Of a stretch of DNA of 64,000 nucleotides, positions 35,728-49,002 are shown one piece after another. The translations under genes were made by a program, and so were the position numbers. Source of the stretch: Chytridium lagenaria (lineage: Eukaryota; Chytridiomycota; Chytridiomycetes; Chytridiales; Chytridiaceae); contig JAHLKC010000078.1 of NCBI GenBank assembly GCA_025449115.1, forward strand, positions 1 through 64,000. Reading direction: 5' to 3'. The notes beneath the pieces are model-generated. The model worked only from the letters and a program-made list of their open reading frames with translations, made no database searches and was not told the origin of the DNA. Position 1 is the stretch's first letter. The number at the start of each line of letters is the position of its first letter.

Positions 35728-38700
35728 ATGGATTTCATTCAAAGTGTCTTCAGCTCAAGGAGCCAGGCCGTTCATCATCCATCATCCTCATCCTCACATA
35801 AGCTATTGCCATCATCAACCAATGTACTCTCACGTTTAGGTCCCACAGGAAGGCATCCATCACCTACTGTTGCTGCATACGACCCTGCGCAATCCTACGT
35901 CGCTCTGGGCCTTTCCGATGGCTCAATCTTGCTTTTGGGCTCACCCCCAAACTTTGAGGCCATCCTGCCTCCACCCACAGACGCGACGAGGGCCTCCGCC
36001 GTAAAGCTTCTCAAGTTCAAGATTGGTGATCGCTACTTAGTGAGCATCAACAATCACAACGAGGTGAGTTTTTCATTTTACGCCATTAAACGGGAGGAGG
36101 ACGTGTTGGCTGAGTTATTGGGTCCTTTTTGCCTTTAAAAAATCATATCACGACGTCATCGGGGGACAGCCCCCTGAAGGATAGAACTTTATTTACATAT
36201 CAACATTCGGCGTGCACGACGATTCGCACTTTCTATTTGCTTTCGATTCCTCCATTTAATTAACACTCACCAAAAATCCTACCTTGTTATCGGCATATAT
36301 CTGCTCCTTTTTTCCCCACGCGATCAAGATCATTGTATGGAACCTCGCCACTGGATCTTTCCAGTTCCCTCCCACTCCCGTCGGTGTCCCCGTGACATCT
36401 CTCTGCGTGCCCTCCGGCTCATCCGGCTGGTTTTACGTCGGTCTAGCAACCGGCCAGGTCCTAGTCTACGATGCACTACGGGGCATGAAATCCGCCTACC
36501 ACGTCCCTGTCTTCTTGACACGGCCCCGAACGCTAAAGTGGATCCTTCTGCCATCACAAATCCAGACGCCACCACCGATAAGGTCGGTGTCACCATCACG
36601 GATGATTCCAGCGGAGGAGTTGTGGCATTGGAGACGTGTCCCGCCGACCCGAACGTACTTCTGATCGGGTATAATTCTGGTCATATATTTCTGTGGGACA
36701 TCAAGTCAAAGTCTTTCTTCAAACGCTTTCTGCTTCCGTCACAGAAGCCGTCGGAAAATGGGTTACCGGTGCCTCTCATCTCTGTGTGCTGGAAACCAGA
36801 CGGGTCCCAATTTGTTAGCTCTCATAATAACTTTCTTGCCTTCTGGAATATGAAGGAGGGTGGCTGATGGAAGGCCTCAAAAGTCTCACAGGTGGTGCTG
36901 AGAAGGACAATACATCAAGAAGCCCGCTCATGTTAGAAATATTGACGGCGCGATCGAGGATGGCGATGCTGTGGAAAGGCTCCCTATTTACAAGGTCGCG
37001 TGGATCCCCGCGAACCCTGCTCACGACCCTAATGCGACCGCTCTTTTCGTGTCAGGCGGAACACGTGCGGGAGAGTTGGACGGATCACGCTTTTTGAAAT
37101 CAACAGTAGCAAAGATTTAAAAGTGTCGAAACCGTCCGGCTTTTTAGCACTTGAGAGCAAGATCCTATCGTTTGTGCCATTAGAGCTTCTTGAAACTCAA
37201 CAAAAAGAGGTCTTTTATGGGGTTCTCGCCCTCACCAGCTCAAACGACGTACGCGCTCTCAAGTTTCATCACGGATTTGCCCCACTCTCACTCCCACCAT
37301 CTGTAGATATGATGTCATCTGCTGATATCCTTGGATTCACTATGGCAATTGGAGGTCCTTCGTTTATTGAAAAGCTACGTCGGGAAGCAGATGTCAAGTG
37401 CAACCCTCTCCCACTCAAGGGAGGCTCGATCAATCTCCTCGATTCGGTTGCCGGCAAAGGATCAAATGGCAAACCTAACGCGAATGATCTCTTATTGACG
37501 GCACATACCGATTCCACTGTTAAGTTCTGGCATACTGACGATTCACCTATGGCGTCCACGAGTCAACCTTCGTTGCTCTACACGATGGATTTGAAAGGAC
37601 ACATCAATCTTACCAAAGGAACCCCGAACGCACCTTCGAGCACGTTGGTCCACGTTGACGTTCGAGAAGGAAGCCTCATCATTTCTTCCGGAACTGTGGT
37701 GCTTATTTTCAAGCATGAAGGCAGGATTGGTGAATCTAGAACCGCTGATGATAACAAAGAATACACTGCAGAGGATGTAGAGCAACTCATGAAGGAACTC
37801 GACGATACCATTGATGGTGTTCTAGATGAACTTAAAGAATCAAAAACTCTCAACGACGAAGTTGTGGAGGATGTTCCGCTTGATGACGATGATAACGGTC
37901 CGGAACCCGTGAACGCGGATGATGGACCTACAGGACCTCCTCCGCCTCCCACTAAAGACGAACTTGTGGAACCGCTTAGAGAGGATGTTAAACCGCAACT
38001 TCCCCCTCGTTTAGCGCCTGGACCTCCCCTTCCACCGCGGACTGGAAGTAGCCGACCATCACCTGAAGGAGGTGTGCCGAATCTTGATGTGAACGCTGAC
38101 ATGGTGTCAAATCCGACCGTGGTGATTGACAGGCTGAGTCGGAAGAATCCCTCTGCGATTAAAGGATGGGTGCCTCAAGTGTCTGCAATTTACATGAACA
38201 ATGTGGCGTCCGTCTGTTTTGCAGGATGGTTGAATGTGTAAGTATTTTTCTTAACTTTCTTTTTTCTGTTGCTAACGACTTTTTCAGTCTTGCTGTTACC
38301 ACCACGGATGGAACGCTCACGATAGCGGACGTGTCAACTGGGAAGACCATCATGACTGATTCTTTCCAAGACTCTGCTGAGGGCCTTCCGATTGAAATCG
38401 TTCTTCTCCACTTTGCTGAATCCTACTTTGACAGAGGTTAATTCCCACCATCCCAATCCATATCTTCTGACCCTTTTGCCAGAACCCCACATGCGCCCCA
38501 TTTTATTCGTAGGAACCGCTGAAGGCGCCGTATACGCCTACGGTTTAACCGAATGGCGCGCTGACACCCCTCGTCAAGTTATTCGTAAAATCTGTCTCAT
38601 CAAACCCTCCACCGCCTTCCTCGACGACCCCTCCCTCTTCTCCAGCTACAACCGTCCCCTCATGATCGCCATTCTCAACGAAAACGGCGTTCAAGTTACC

Positions 38701-39700
38701 CAACAGAACGTTAAATCCAATGAAAACTATGTTGTCTTTACAGGGTCACGATCCGCCACCGTTCTCCTCCTCGAACCCCTCAAAGCCCCACAAATTGTAT
38801 CAGAGCGGTCCTTTGTCGCCCAGCTTCAGGGATTGCTTGGAAATGTCATTGTGACGAGACGTAGCGCGAGTCCAGGGAATTATATTATTCAAGCGGGGAT
38901 TGCGGTTGTTAAGAGTGGACCGGTTGTGTTGACGGTAACAAGGGATGGGCCATGAGTGGGTATAGTCTTCCGAGTCTCGAGGCGGCGTTTGAGAGCTTAC
39001 CGCATGATCCGCCTGCGAGAGGGGATTCGGCCAAAAGTGGACATGTGAGGTCTAATTCAATGGTGGGATCTATTGGATGGGGTCTTGGACCGCTTAGAGT
39101 AAAGGTCTTGGATGATGGGCGCATCTGCTGTTGGACTGGGGAAAAGGAGTTGAAGGTTCTTTCTGGGATTTGCGATGAAGCAAGGTAAGCGTCCTGTTTT
39201 TTTCCCTAACACTCCAATATCTGATTTCGCGTAGATTTAAAGGAAAAGAACCAAAGTTGTATGATAATGCTAGACAGAGCATGTGGTCAAGAACGACTGG
39301 GAAACATCCTGCGCTTTCCGCTAATCACACCAAAGAGGCCGACGAGTTATGTATGTGTACTCCTCCCATATACATTGTTTAACTTTTATTCCAGTCGAAG
39401 GACGCAGACACAAAGATGAAGCAGATGACACACGTCCTGTTCCATCAGCCAACGGCGCTCCCGCTCCAAGCGGAGCCGGATCCATGGCCAACCATCCCAT
39501 GAGTGAAGCCCGTGAGGTAACGACAAACCCATTTTTTATTCCGTTAACTGATTTCATTGTAGAAAATGGCTGAGAGGGGTGAACGGTTACAGGAACTTGG
39601 GGGCAAGTTTTCGTCACTTGCCGATTCGTCAAAGAATATGGTGGATATGTTGAAGGAGTATAATGAGAAACAGGAGAAGAAGAAGTGGTGGGAGCTTTAG
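35728..39700 (+). CDS. Tomosyn/Sro7 (Lgl-family) WD40 protein with C-terminal R-SNARE motif
   Basis: Exon 1 is 35728-36063 (donor GTGAGT); exon 2 starts at 36329. The N-terminal half contains WD-type blades: PTVAAYDPAQSYVALGLSDG, IIVWNLATGSFQFPPTPVGV, GWFYVGLATGQVLVYDALRG, VLLIGYNSGHIFLWDIKSKS, KVAWIPANPAHDPNATALFV and LLTAHTDSTVKFWH. An acidic/proline-rich insert lies at 37740-38060. The second propeller continues with RPILFVGTAEGAVYAYGLTE. The last exon ends with MAERGERLQELGGKFSSLAD..MVDMLKEYNEKQ..KKKWW, a VAMP-like R-SNARE coil with Arg at the zero-layer position, and stop TAG at 39698. Introns also lie at about 38238-38287, 38438-38482, 39185-39235, 39353-39394 and 39516-39562. Tomosyn/Sro7 proteins bind Q-SNAREs and control exocytic fusion and polarity. 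Frame breaks occur near 36510, 36870, 37095 and 38947. Confidence 0.88.
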
Positions 39701-40044
39701 ATGGGGTTTTTTGGGGAGCCCTTATTTTTTAATGATACATTAAATTAGTTTGGCCTCTGCGATTTTGGAGGCGGTGAAGTTTGATGTTGTGTGGATTCAT
39801 TCGTTTTGCAGAGAGCTTATATAAGTAAGGCTTCATAAAAATTACCTTTCGCATTCAGCGCTGTCGAAAAGAGTAGAATTTTGTCATGCAGGACCAGTAG
39901 CTCACGTTGTAGTTAACTGTAGATACATCCTCAACGCATCATTTTCATTCCTGACGCCTGTATGGTTTGAACTCTTTGCCTTTTGTTTATACATTGGCGC
40001 TTCGAGCTCTTATTTTTTGTGTCAAGAAATTTCGAAACCAACTC
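39701..40044. other. Short intergenic spacer
   Basis: 344 bases between the tomosyn-like stop and the DOCK-like start on the same strand; no gene or recognised element. Confidence 0.45.
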
Positions 40045-43000
40045 ATGGAAGAGGATGCGGCTCCCCCATCGCACAGGGGACGCTGGTGCCCCCTCCCAAA
40101 AGATACGATCTGGCAGGGCGTAGTTACCTGCTCCTTTAACCCCAACACCATCCAAACGTCCGCTTCTTCCACTCTCGGAGAAGCCCCGCACCTCACATAC
40201 CCCGATAACCCCCTTCCAACCTCTGACCAATACATCTCGATCGAACTGGGCGATAATGTGCAGCTCCTTGAAGAATACTGGCATCCAGGGAGAGAAGGGA
40301 ACAGGAACAGTTATGATCGTAAAGCGCCTGGAGCGGGACGGGAAGATGTTGCGGGGAATGTGATCTGGACGGTGGCGTGGTTTAGAGGATATGTATTTCC
40401 ATCACAGGCAGAGTCGTCACCAAAGCTTGGAGTGTTTCCAGAGTCGCATGTCTACTGTCGATCGCTGATTCCGTATCGAAAGTCGAAAAGCACCGCCCTC
40501 AAAGCTGGATCTGTGGGATTCTCGAAAGTTGGGAAAGAGGATGCATTTGCTATGGCTAGGAACAACACTACGATGGTGAAAAGTGAGTTGAAAAGCGACT
40601 CATTCCATGCCTTTGATCATGATGATGATGAAATCGCTGAGCTTTTGCCTTTTTTTTATAGATGTACCGGACAGTGTTGAAAGATCATCTGTAGCTGCCT
40701 CTTCACGCATGCGGACTCATTCAAGATCGGGATCCGTCAGCGGTCTCCATCCTATCCTCTCTGCTGGCGACACCTCCACTCATTATCCTCCCATCCCTAC
40801 ATCCATGCGTCCGACTCATGAAACCGCAGCTGGATCCCATGAACCTCTTGCAGATGAAATATCTGCAGCGCTTCGAGAATGGGGATCCTTGTTAAAACGA
40901 CACGTCGCGTTACAAGATTACGCATTGTTCTCGACGATCAAGACACTATTTCATCTACTGTTTCAAGGTCGACGCCAACTTCTGTCTCAGACGTTGTCAC
41001 AAGAAGAACTCGTCAAGTATAGGAGAACGTTGGTGTCGAAATTGGAGGCAGGGAATATTGCGCAGGGGTTGGATCTTATCATTCGACACCCGGAGAAGGG
41101 GCATCTCGTGGGGGAGAAATCGTTCTCTGTGGTCAAGCTGTTGAAAATGCATATGGAGCATACGGTTGTAGCTGGTGCTGTTGCTACGTCTACTTCGGGT
41201 GGAGGGTCGACGGTTGGTTCGAATGGGTCATTGCTTTCACCACTTTCTGCATCAAAAGAAAGAATCGATACCGACGCTCTTCGACCAAAAGGAGTTCATA
41301 TGAGCTTTCAGTTGAAATCGTTCCGGGCTTCAATTTGCCTACCGGGAGAGTTTGCTGAGCTTCGTTCTTCCTTTACAATAAGGTAGAGGGTAAACCTGTC
41401 AGTGAAGAGTTTCTCGTGTGCATCAATTATAATGGATACCCAAAAGGCATGAACGATGGGCTGGCAAGGTTAAAGACTACATTTACTGATTTAAACGCCA
41501 AGGATCTCGCCGAGAATGTCTTTTGATATGTAGAGTCGTCAGGGTTGGGAAGATGAATGTGTCTGATAAGATACGGCTGTATCGGGGTTGGGGAACGCGA
41601 TGAAATCCGCATCCAATTTGAATAACATGGGGAGTTTTTCGAATTTAGATGGATTTCATGGGTTCCGAAGGCCTTTTGGGTGTTCTGTACATGATTTAGC
41701 CGATCTTTACGCAAGCGCGGCAAGTGCCGGGTTGTTTGGGACGACTGGGTCAACGTTAAACGCGTTGACAGGTCTCTCGAATGTTCAGAATGAAGGGTCA
41801 CCGCCAAAGGATATTTAATGAGGTTGTGCATCTTTCCATCGGAAGGTGCGTTCTCGTCGTTTTATAACGAGGCGGTATTCCCGACGTTGCATGATACTAT
41901 TGTGAATAAGGGGTCGGGGTATGAGATTCTGCCAAACTCGGATCTTACGGTTACATTGTCTTTGAGTTTTAACTTACCGCCGTCACCTCCCCCGAATGCG
42001 CCAAAGGAGGAAAAAGATGTTGACGTTTTTAGCAAGACCCCTCGACTTGGCATGCCTGAGATGATTTTTCCTGGTGATGTTCGAAACTCACTTTACGTGA
42101 CGCTCGTCACTGGAGAATTCGCATCCCGTACCGCTCTTCTCTCCGCAAAGAAACATTCAAATCCTTGTTCAAGTCCGGCTTCCCGACGGTACTGTTGTTC
42201 CAGACTGTATTTATCGTGGAGCGGGATACCGTGAAACCTTTTACGAGTCTGTTGTTTACTATCATTCGAATAATCCGAAATGGCTTGAAACTATCCGTGT
42301 TGACTTAGATCCTGAGGTTCTCGAACGATCTCACCTTTATTTTGCTATCCGACATTGTTCGTCTTCAACATCATCGAACTCAAAGGATTCGTCTGATAAG
42401 CATGATCGGACATTTGCTTTTGGGTTCCTCCCACTCTTGCGTGCAGATCATACTGTCATTAATGACGCGTCGCATTCTCTCACGCTGTACAAATACGATC
42501 GGAAACTCGCTACGCCAGGAATTTACCTATCATATCAGGCTGGGCCGCAAATTGTTGCGCCGTCCGGTATTGGGGGTGGCTGAATCGTTGAGTGCTGCTG
42601 CTGATGCCATGGCAAAGGCACCTCAATTGAAAGATGTTCTTGTAGTTAAGACGGCGCTATTTAGCAGTAGGATGACGCAGAGTATGTCTATCTTAAACCT
42701 TTTGCATTGGAGACACGCCGCCATGCACCTTGGGGTTTCCGTAGATAGAATGTTGAGAGATTTTTCGAATATCCCTGATTATGAGCTCGTCAAGTTTCTC
42801 GAGCCTATCATGGCATCGCTCATTGATATCTTGGAGTCGGCGGACGTAAATGCTGATGGCAGGCTTGATGATCTCGTGTTTTCTTGTATAGTATTCCTTC
42901 TGAGTATCGTAATTGACAGGAGGTTCTCGTCTCACGGTGTTGTTGTTGATGCCTTGATCGATAGATGGACCGGCAGCGCTCGACTCTCGCGCTCTATTCT

Positions 43001-46000
43001 CAATTCCTTCAACAAACTCGTCGCTAACCCCGCCAGCAAAGAATCCGAGACGCTATCAAAGTATGGGCTTTTGGATTCGGTTTGTTGTTCGGTCAGGGCT
43101 TGCTGAACAGCGGGGAGTTGTTGCTGCTGCCTCCGGAGTGAAGGCACTGTATGGCGGGAAATCTTTCATCGCCTTCCAAAGAGAAACATTGCAGGCTATT
43201 GAGGCATTGATGGGATCCCCTGTGCCTGAGGCAATCGCATCACAAACTTTGGCGTTACAACATTATCCACAATTGTTGCCGGATATGGCCAAGATTTATG
43301 GCCAGCGGAGCTTGTGGATGTGGTCGTCAAGTTTGCGGATAGTGTGAGGTCGGCAAAAGTAAGTGTGTGACATTTTATTAAAACGTCTGATGTTTGTGGT
43401 TAGACCAAGTTGAACGGGCATAAGCTTGCATTTATTCACACGCTTATCCGTGGACCACTCTTTGCGGATCGGAGGAGTCGAGTTGCAATTGTTACTGCGG
43501 CGGTTAGGTGGATTACTGAGTATCTGACAGGAGAATGGGATCGGGATAGAAATTCTCATCCGACCAGCCAAAGTACTTTCCAGAGGGAATCTACTAGGCC
43601 AAGTCTGTTTTAATTAGATCTGGAGATAAGGAAAACCTAAGACTTTGCCTGAAGGTAGCGACAGAGCTCATTGATCGGCTACAGAAGGTTGGCGATCGCC
43701 TTGATCGTGTTAGATCGGATAATGAGCCTAGGACACCTGCTGAGACACCGGGTAAGGATACGCATTCAAAGGAGGAAGAATTTCGGAAATGCCTAGAAGT
43801 TGCTGCTGGTGTCCTTCCGATTCTGCTAGAAACTTACTCTGAGCTTGCTGCCGCGAGCGAAACTGAGCTTTCAACTGCTTCCACGCAACACGTGCTTTTG
43901 GACGGAACATTTGGGGCGCTTAGATCTGATAAGAACATTTTGGACGATTTTTCGTAACGGTGGACAATCTAACACGAATACCCTTTCCATCAACACGTCG
44001 AGTCTGAGAAATTCTGGATTCAGTAATAGTCCTATCAGCCCGCCGCAAGGTAGTGCATCTACAAACGGACCGTCGTCTACCTCAAGCTTACTTCCTCCTG
44101 CCACCCCCTCTCACATCTATGCTCCTCCCGTACCAGAACTTTCTGAACTGGGGGGCCTCATTCTCGCCGCTTTGAATCTCCTACCACGCTCCTCTATTGT
44201 TTCCCTTCTTTATCAAAAAAGCAACGCACAAACTCTGGAACTCAAATCATGACCCTCCTCTACGTTGTTCTCCAAAGTCTCATGAAAGGTGACGCCTTTC
44301 CGCAAAGCTGGGCAGCAATGCACGTTGTGACAAGTCGCATCGTGGTTAAAGTCCTTCGCCCCGTCAGCGAAGTGCTGACAAGTGACGAGCTCCTGTATTC
44401 AGACGGGCTTGATGAAGAACCAGCGAAAAAGACGCGTCATTTGGAATGCAATGGCCACCGAGACGGTTGCAGTTCTTGTGGTCGGATTATTTGAGGATTT
44501 TATTGCAGCTATTGAATTCTAGATGGTTAGCAATTGAGGCCTTTCCACCTCAACGGGCAAGAGTGTCGCATCGGCTTGGGGGGATGTGAGGGGAGAGGCG
44601 GGAGAGTTGTTGAGAGATATGTGGGAATTTTTGACTGGGGTGGAGAAGAGTAGTAAGGGGTTGATGACGTTCATTCCGAACCTTGTAGGACCGTTCTTGG
44701 AGCTGACGCTCAGTCCCCATCCTAAGCTTCGGGTTGCTGCTGTAGAGCTTTTATTTAGGTATAATTGCTTTTTCTCCATCTTTCAAGTGTTGTTTTTTTT
44801 TTCTTTCTTTCTTTCTTTCTTTAGCTTAAATCGACTCTCTTTAACATAATTATATGTATCCCTAGCACGATTGAGCCGAGAACACCGGGCTTCAGGAGAC
44901 TTTAGTCGCATTGAGATGGAATGTATCGACCGCATGGACCGTCTTGTTGTCTTTGAAGGCAAGGGTGATGATTCATACCGTCGCTTCGTTATCGAAGCAC
45001 TCGGCAAACAATTCACAACTGCAACCAAAAACTCAGTCGTCGCAGCTGTGATTGAATCGTCTAGTTCATCAACCAGTGGGCACGCCGTATCCATTGGGAA
45101 AAGGCCTTCTTCAGGCGGCGGTGGAAGCGATGTTGCTGTTGCAAACGTCTTTGGCAGCATCGGGAGCTCGGTTTTTGAGCGCTTTTGATACTTTTCTGGA
45201 TTTGATCATTGCTGTGAGGGATACCCCTGCTGGTACACGGTTGGATGATGAGAGGATTGCTTCGATACTCAAACTTATTCGTTTCTTGCGAGATATTGGC
45301 AGAAAGTAGGTTATATTCCTTAGTCATCAATCAAACTTTCTCTTGTAATAATTATTGCATCCCCAGAGCACTATACGTGAAGTACATTCACTCTCTTGCT
45401 CGCCTTCATCTGTCGGTTAGCAATAATCTGGAAGCCGCATTGACTCTTAAGTTACATGCTGATCTTCTCCCGTGGTCTCAAACCATTCAAGTGGACCCAG
45501 TCCCCGAATACGGGTTTCCCAAATGGCAGACTAGTTTCGAGAGAAAAGAGCAGGTGTGTTATATTCCTATCACTGTAATTAACTTAAATCAAGATATACA
45601 CCAACTGCATTGAATTGTTTGAGCAATGTAATCATTGGGAACGCGCCGCTGCGCTTTGTTCGGAGCTTTCTGTTCAGTATGCGAAAGGATGGTTGGATTA
45701 TATGAAGCATGCAGAGTATTTAAAGCGACAGGCGCGACTTATTGAAAATATCCTGCATCAAGAGCGGTATCATCCGACATATTACAGAGTTGGCTTTTAC
45801 GGAAGGGGATTTCCCATCAATCTGCGTAATAAGCAGTTTATTTACAGGTATTTCTTAATCATTATATCTATGTAACCGAAATATTTTAGAGCCGGAGAAT
45901 GGGAAAAGCTCGGCCCGTTTTGTGAGCGCATTTTAAATAAGTACGTTGGCGCCCAACTCCTTCGCACGAACGCGACCCCAGCGGAAGACATTACCAATGG

Positions 46001-46884
46001 AAACGGCTCATGGGTTCAAATTACTGCTGTCAACCCAGAAATCGATCTCAAACGATGGGGAGGCGGTGGTGTCTCTGGCGCTTGGCTTCGCTGGGAACTC
46101 GGTTATGATACCGACACAACGCAAAGCAATGTCTCAATCATAGAACCCCGTGATCGCTTTATCTCCCAAACTTATGCCAACGTCGAAGCGTTATCCTTGA
46201 CGACCCAAACCGAGATTGCGCATATGGTGGAACCCGACCTTGATCCAAAACCAGAGGGAGCGTTTGCGCGGGCGCAAGCGATCCTTGAAAAACTCCCTGA
46301 ATCAATTCGAGCGTATTACTTGTCGAATGAGGTGGACATGTTTACGTTTGCAAGACCGTTCCGTAAACCCGTCCCAGGTGCCCTCAAGAATGATCCATCA
46401 ACGGAGTTTTTAGAACTGTGGACGGAAAAAACGCTATTAATCACCGCACACAGTTTCCCGTGTTTGGATCGCCGCAGCGAAGTCGTAAAGTCCTACGTAG
46501 TTGAACTCTCACCTGTCGAAAACGCTGTTATCACGGTTCGCGCTAAAAATCGGCAGTTAATTGGTCTAGAGAAAAAATATGAGGTGATGGCGTTAACACA
46601 GATTGGGAGCTCGACTTCTGGGGCTGTGTCAAATGTGGGTTCGAAAAGATTTAGTGGGAATGGAGGCGCAGGGAATGCGAACTATACTGCGTCTCGAAAC
46701 GTGAATTTGTTTACGATGGCGTTAAATGGGGCTGTGGATGCGCCAGTAAATGGCGGGGTACCGATGTACCGGAAAGCCTTCTTGAATGGGCAGTACAAGA
46801 AGGATAACCCGTCGAGTGGGGTTTACATTGATATGCTGGAAAAATCGATAGATGAGCAGGTTCGTTTTTGGCTACGAAGTCCTC

Positions 46885-46915
<31 letters not shown>

Positions 46916-47799
46916 GTTTTAGCCAGAGACTGATGTGCTCGCTGTTTTTGTGTCAGGTGGAAATCATCCAAAGGTGCCTCGCTATTCATGATATCATAGT
47001 CCCTTCTCAGATGCGTCCTCTTCACGATAACATTGCTCAAAGTAAGAGAAAACAAAAACAATTCAAACGTCACAGTTCAATAGTCTGACCATTTCCCTTT
47101 CAGCTTTCCTCAAGAATTTTCCGTCAGAGATTAACAGATTAAACGCAAGAAAGTCTGGTTAGTCTATTAACTTCCTAACACTTAATTTTTCTTTCCACAG
47201 TCATTTATATTGACACCTTTATTGACAACATTTTTCTTGATCAAGGCATCGGTCAATCAAAATCTGTCACATCCCCCAAAGAATCATTCTCAAATACTCA
47301 CCGCCGTCCCTCTGAAGTAAGCATGGACTCCTCCGGCCCTGCGCGCTACTCCATTGCCTCCAGCACCCTCCCGTCGACCCTCTCCAACGGTATAGGCATA
47401 GGCGGCTTGTACTCCACTTTCATCGCCAATACCTCCAACCTCTCCTCCGTCACCCCTCATCCTCTCTCCCAATCTACCGTCATCCCCCCTCGACCCCGTC
47501 CAACTCCCACCCCTCAACCTGCAGCCCGTCCCCGTCGCGACTCCTCATCAGGCACATTTACGACAACCGTCCCACTGTCAGGAAGCGGTGTCGTTGGAAA
47601 CTTTGCCTTCACAAGTCTTGATCAGATTCCGACGGGCGGATCTCCAAATGCCAGCACAAATTACAAACGAATCAGTATGTCGAGTTTAAAGAGCAATGAA
47701 TCGAGAACGAGTGTTGGGAGTGCGGGCGGGGAAGGGTCAAATGTCAGTCCTGCTGCTAAAATGGTGGGAGGAATTCAAAAACTTTTGGAAAAGCGGTAG
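40045..47799 (+). CDS. DOCK-family Rac/Rho GEF with N-terminal SH3, DHR-1 (C2) and DHR-2 (DOCKER)
   Basis: I choose the ATG at 40045 (MEEDAAPPSHRGRW); the frame upstream has no ATG. An SH3-like domain comes first (ISIELGDNVQLLEEYW .. WFRGYVFPSQ .. LGVFPESHVYC) with a roughly 35-residue insertion in its loop. Intron 40583-40661 follows. The helical region has LADEISAALREWGSLLKRHV and LSQEELVKYRRTLVSKLEAG, then LKTTFTDLNAKDLAENVF and RRPFGCSVHDL as in DOCK1-type proteins. DHR-1: MPEMIFPGDVRNSLYVTLVT, IQILVQVRLPDGTVVPDCIY, YYHSNNPKWLETIRVDL. An armadillo-like helical middle (42.5-45.3 kb) leads to DHR-2: HWERAAALCSELSVQYAKGW, TYYRVGFYGRGFPINLRNKQ, FIYRAGEWEKLGPFCERILN, VNLFTMALNGAVDAPVNGGV, PMYRKAFL. 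A Ser/Pro-rich tail ends at 47799. DOCK proteins with SH3 usually work with ELMO to activate Rac/Cdc42 at the membrane. Many one-base frame breaks are present (for example near 41370, 41545, 42150 and 43060). Confidence 0.9.
46889..46915. repeat. 27-base T homopolymer inside an intron
   Basis: An uninterrupted T run lies between the GTTCGT donor side at about 46860 and the AGGTGGAAATC exon at about 46955 of the DOCK-like gene. It is long enough to make the local assembly length unreliable. Confidence 0.9.
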
Positions 47800-47954
47800 T
47801 TTTTGTTTTATCTTTTGTGCATGTCGGCCGATACCTGAATCCTTTTTCAACACACTCAAATATATAATTGTTGTTTCGTTCGCATTATCGCATAGTCTTG
47901 GGTTTATTTTCATAGGAGCCTTGCCTTATCACCAATTTAATACTTCTACGTTTA

Positions 47955-49002
47955 TCACAACTCCATCTTTTCCCTCGTTACAGCAGGTTCCCCAGGTAGT
48001 GTCGAAATCACGTTTGCCACCCAATTCATATCCGTTAGTAGCGATAAATCTTCAAGGCTTTTAGGACCCCAAGGAGTTTTAGGTATTTTCTTTTTAAGTC
48101 GTTAATCTTTGACTACTCAAGTTTAAGACTTACCGATCTGACAGCGTCAAACTCCACTTCCCGTTTCGAAAACTCTCGCAAAAACGAGGTGGTGCCAAAT
48201 TCATGGTATACACGGGTATCGTGAATCCGAAAGAGCACATCGTCAATTCGGAGAAAGTAGCGAAGAAGAACCAGGAAACAGGATGGCATGACTCTCTGAA
48301 ACAATATATTAATGCCACTTTATATAAGTAAAGTAAGACCTACCACGCGAACATTCAGTATACAAGACCCGTTATCAGCAAGTTCATCTTCATACAAAAC
48401 ATTCTCCTCATAAAACAATATCGGATCCGGTCTCTTCAACCTCTCAACATCAATCTGCTCTGTGGTCGGTTCAAACTAGTATTCATACTTAATCCTTCAA
48501 TCAAAAAGTCAGCCCCCAAACCGTTTTCGAGCCCTCAAGCGTTCCCTTGTATAGCGTCGAATATGTCCAATCGTACGGTTTAACCACATCCTTCAACTTT
48601 TGGTTCTGCCCTTCAAGACTAAACACATCAGATTGATGAAAAGCAAGCCACCAGTACCTCTTCGCCGCCCATTGTTTTGCATACGATACTTGTAGCACTG
48701 ATCCTGCATCAGGTGATGCATCGACCATTTCCAATGCATCTAATGCGGAGAACGTCAAGGAAATCCCAGATTCATGTTCGATGCGAAGATGATTGTTCCC
48801 AAAGAGCATCTCGGGAAACGTTAGGTTTGGAACGAGTTCAGCGGCTCTAGAGTTTATTAGAGGACTGATGAGGGGACAGTTTGGGGGTGTACTTGGTGAG
48901 ATCCTGTGCGTTGAGGATGGTTGCTTTTTGGGACGTGATGGTCCATCCTTGATGTTGAATGCCTTTGCGGCCAGGGGACTCGAACAATTTGGGTACAGAC
49001 AT
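47955..49002 (-). CDS. TIP41: TIP41-like regulator of TOR/PP2A signalling
   Basis: The ATG at 49002 (MSVPKLFESPGRKGI) precedes GWTITSQKATILNAQ, the usual TIP41 start. Then LTFPEMLFGNNHLRIEHESG, ISLTFSALDALEMVDASPDA, YAKQWAAKR, DVVKPYDWTYSTLYKGTLEG, RLKRPDPILFYEENVLYEDE, LADNGSCILNVRV, RVMPSCFLVLLRYFLRIDDV and DTRVYHEFGTTSFLREF follow, covering the whole PF04176 family plan. The last exon carries TPWGPKSLEDLSLLTDMNWV and stops at 47955-47957. TIP41 binds PP2A-type phosphatase or Tap42 and tunes TOR signalling. Introns are visible at about 48475-48500, 48300-48345 (donor GTAGGT side) and 48065-48137 (donor GTAAGT). A frame break lies near 48850. The gene ends tail to tail with the DOCK-like gene, 155 bases apart. 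Confidence 0.9.
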
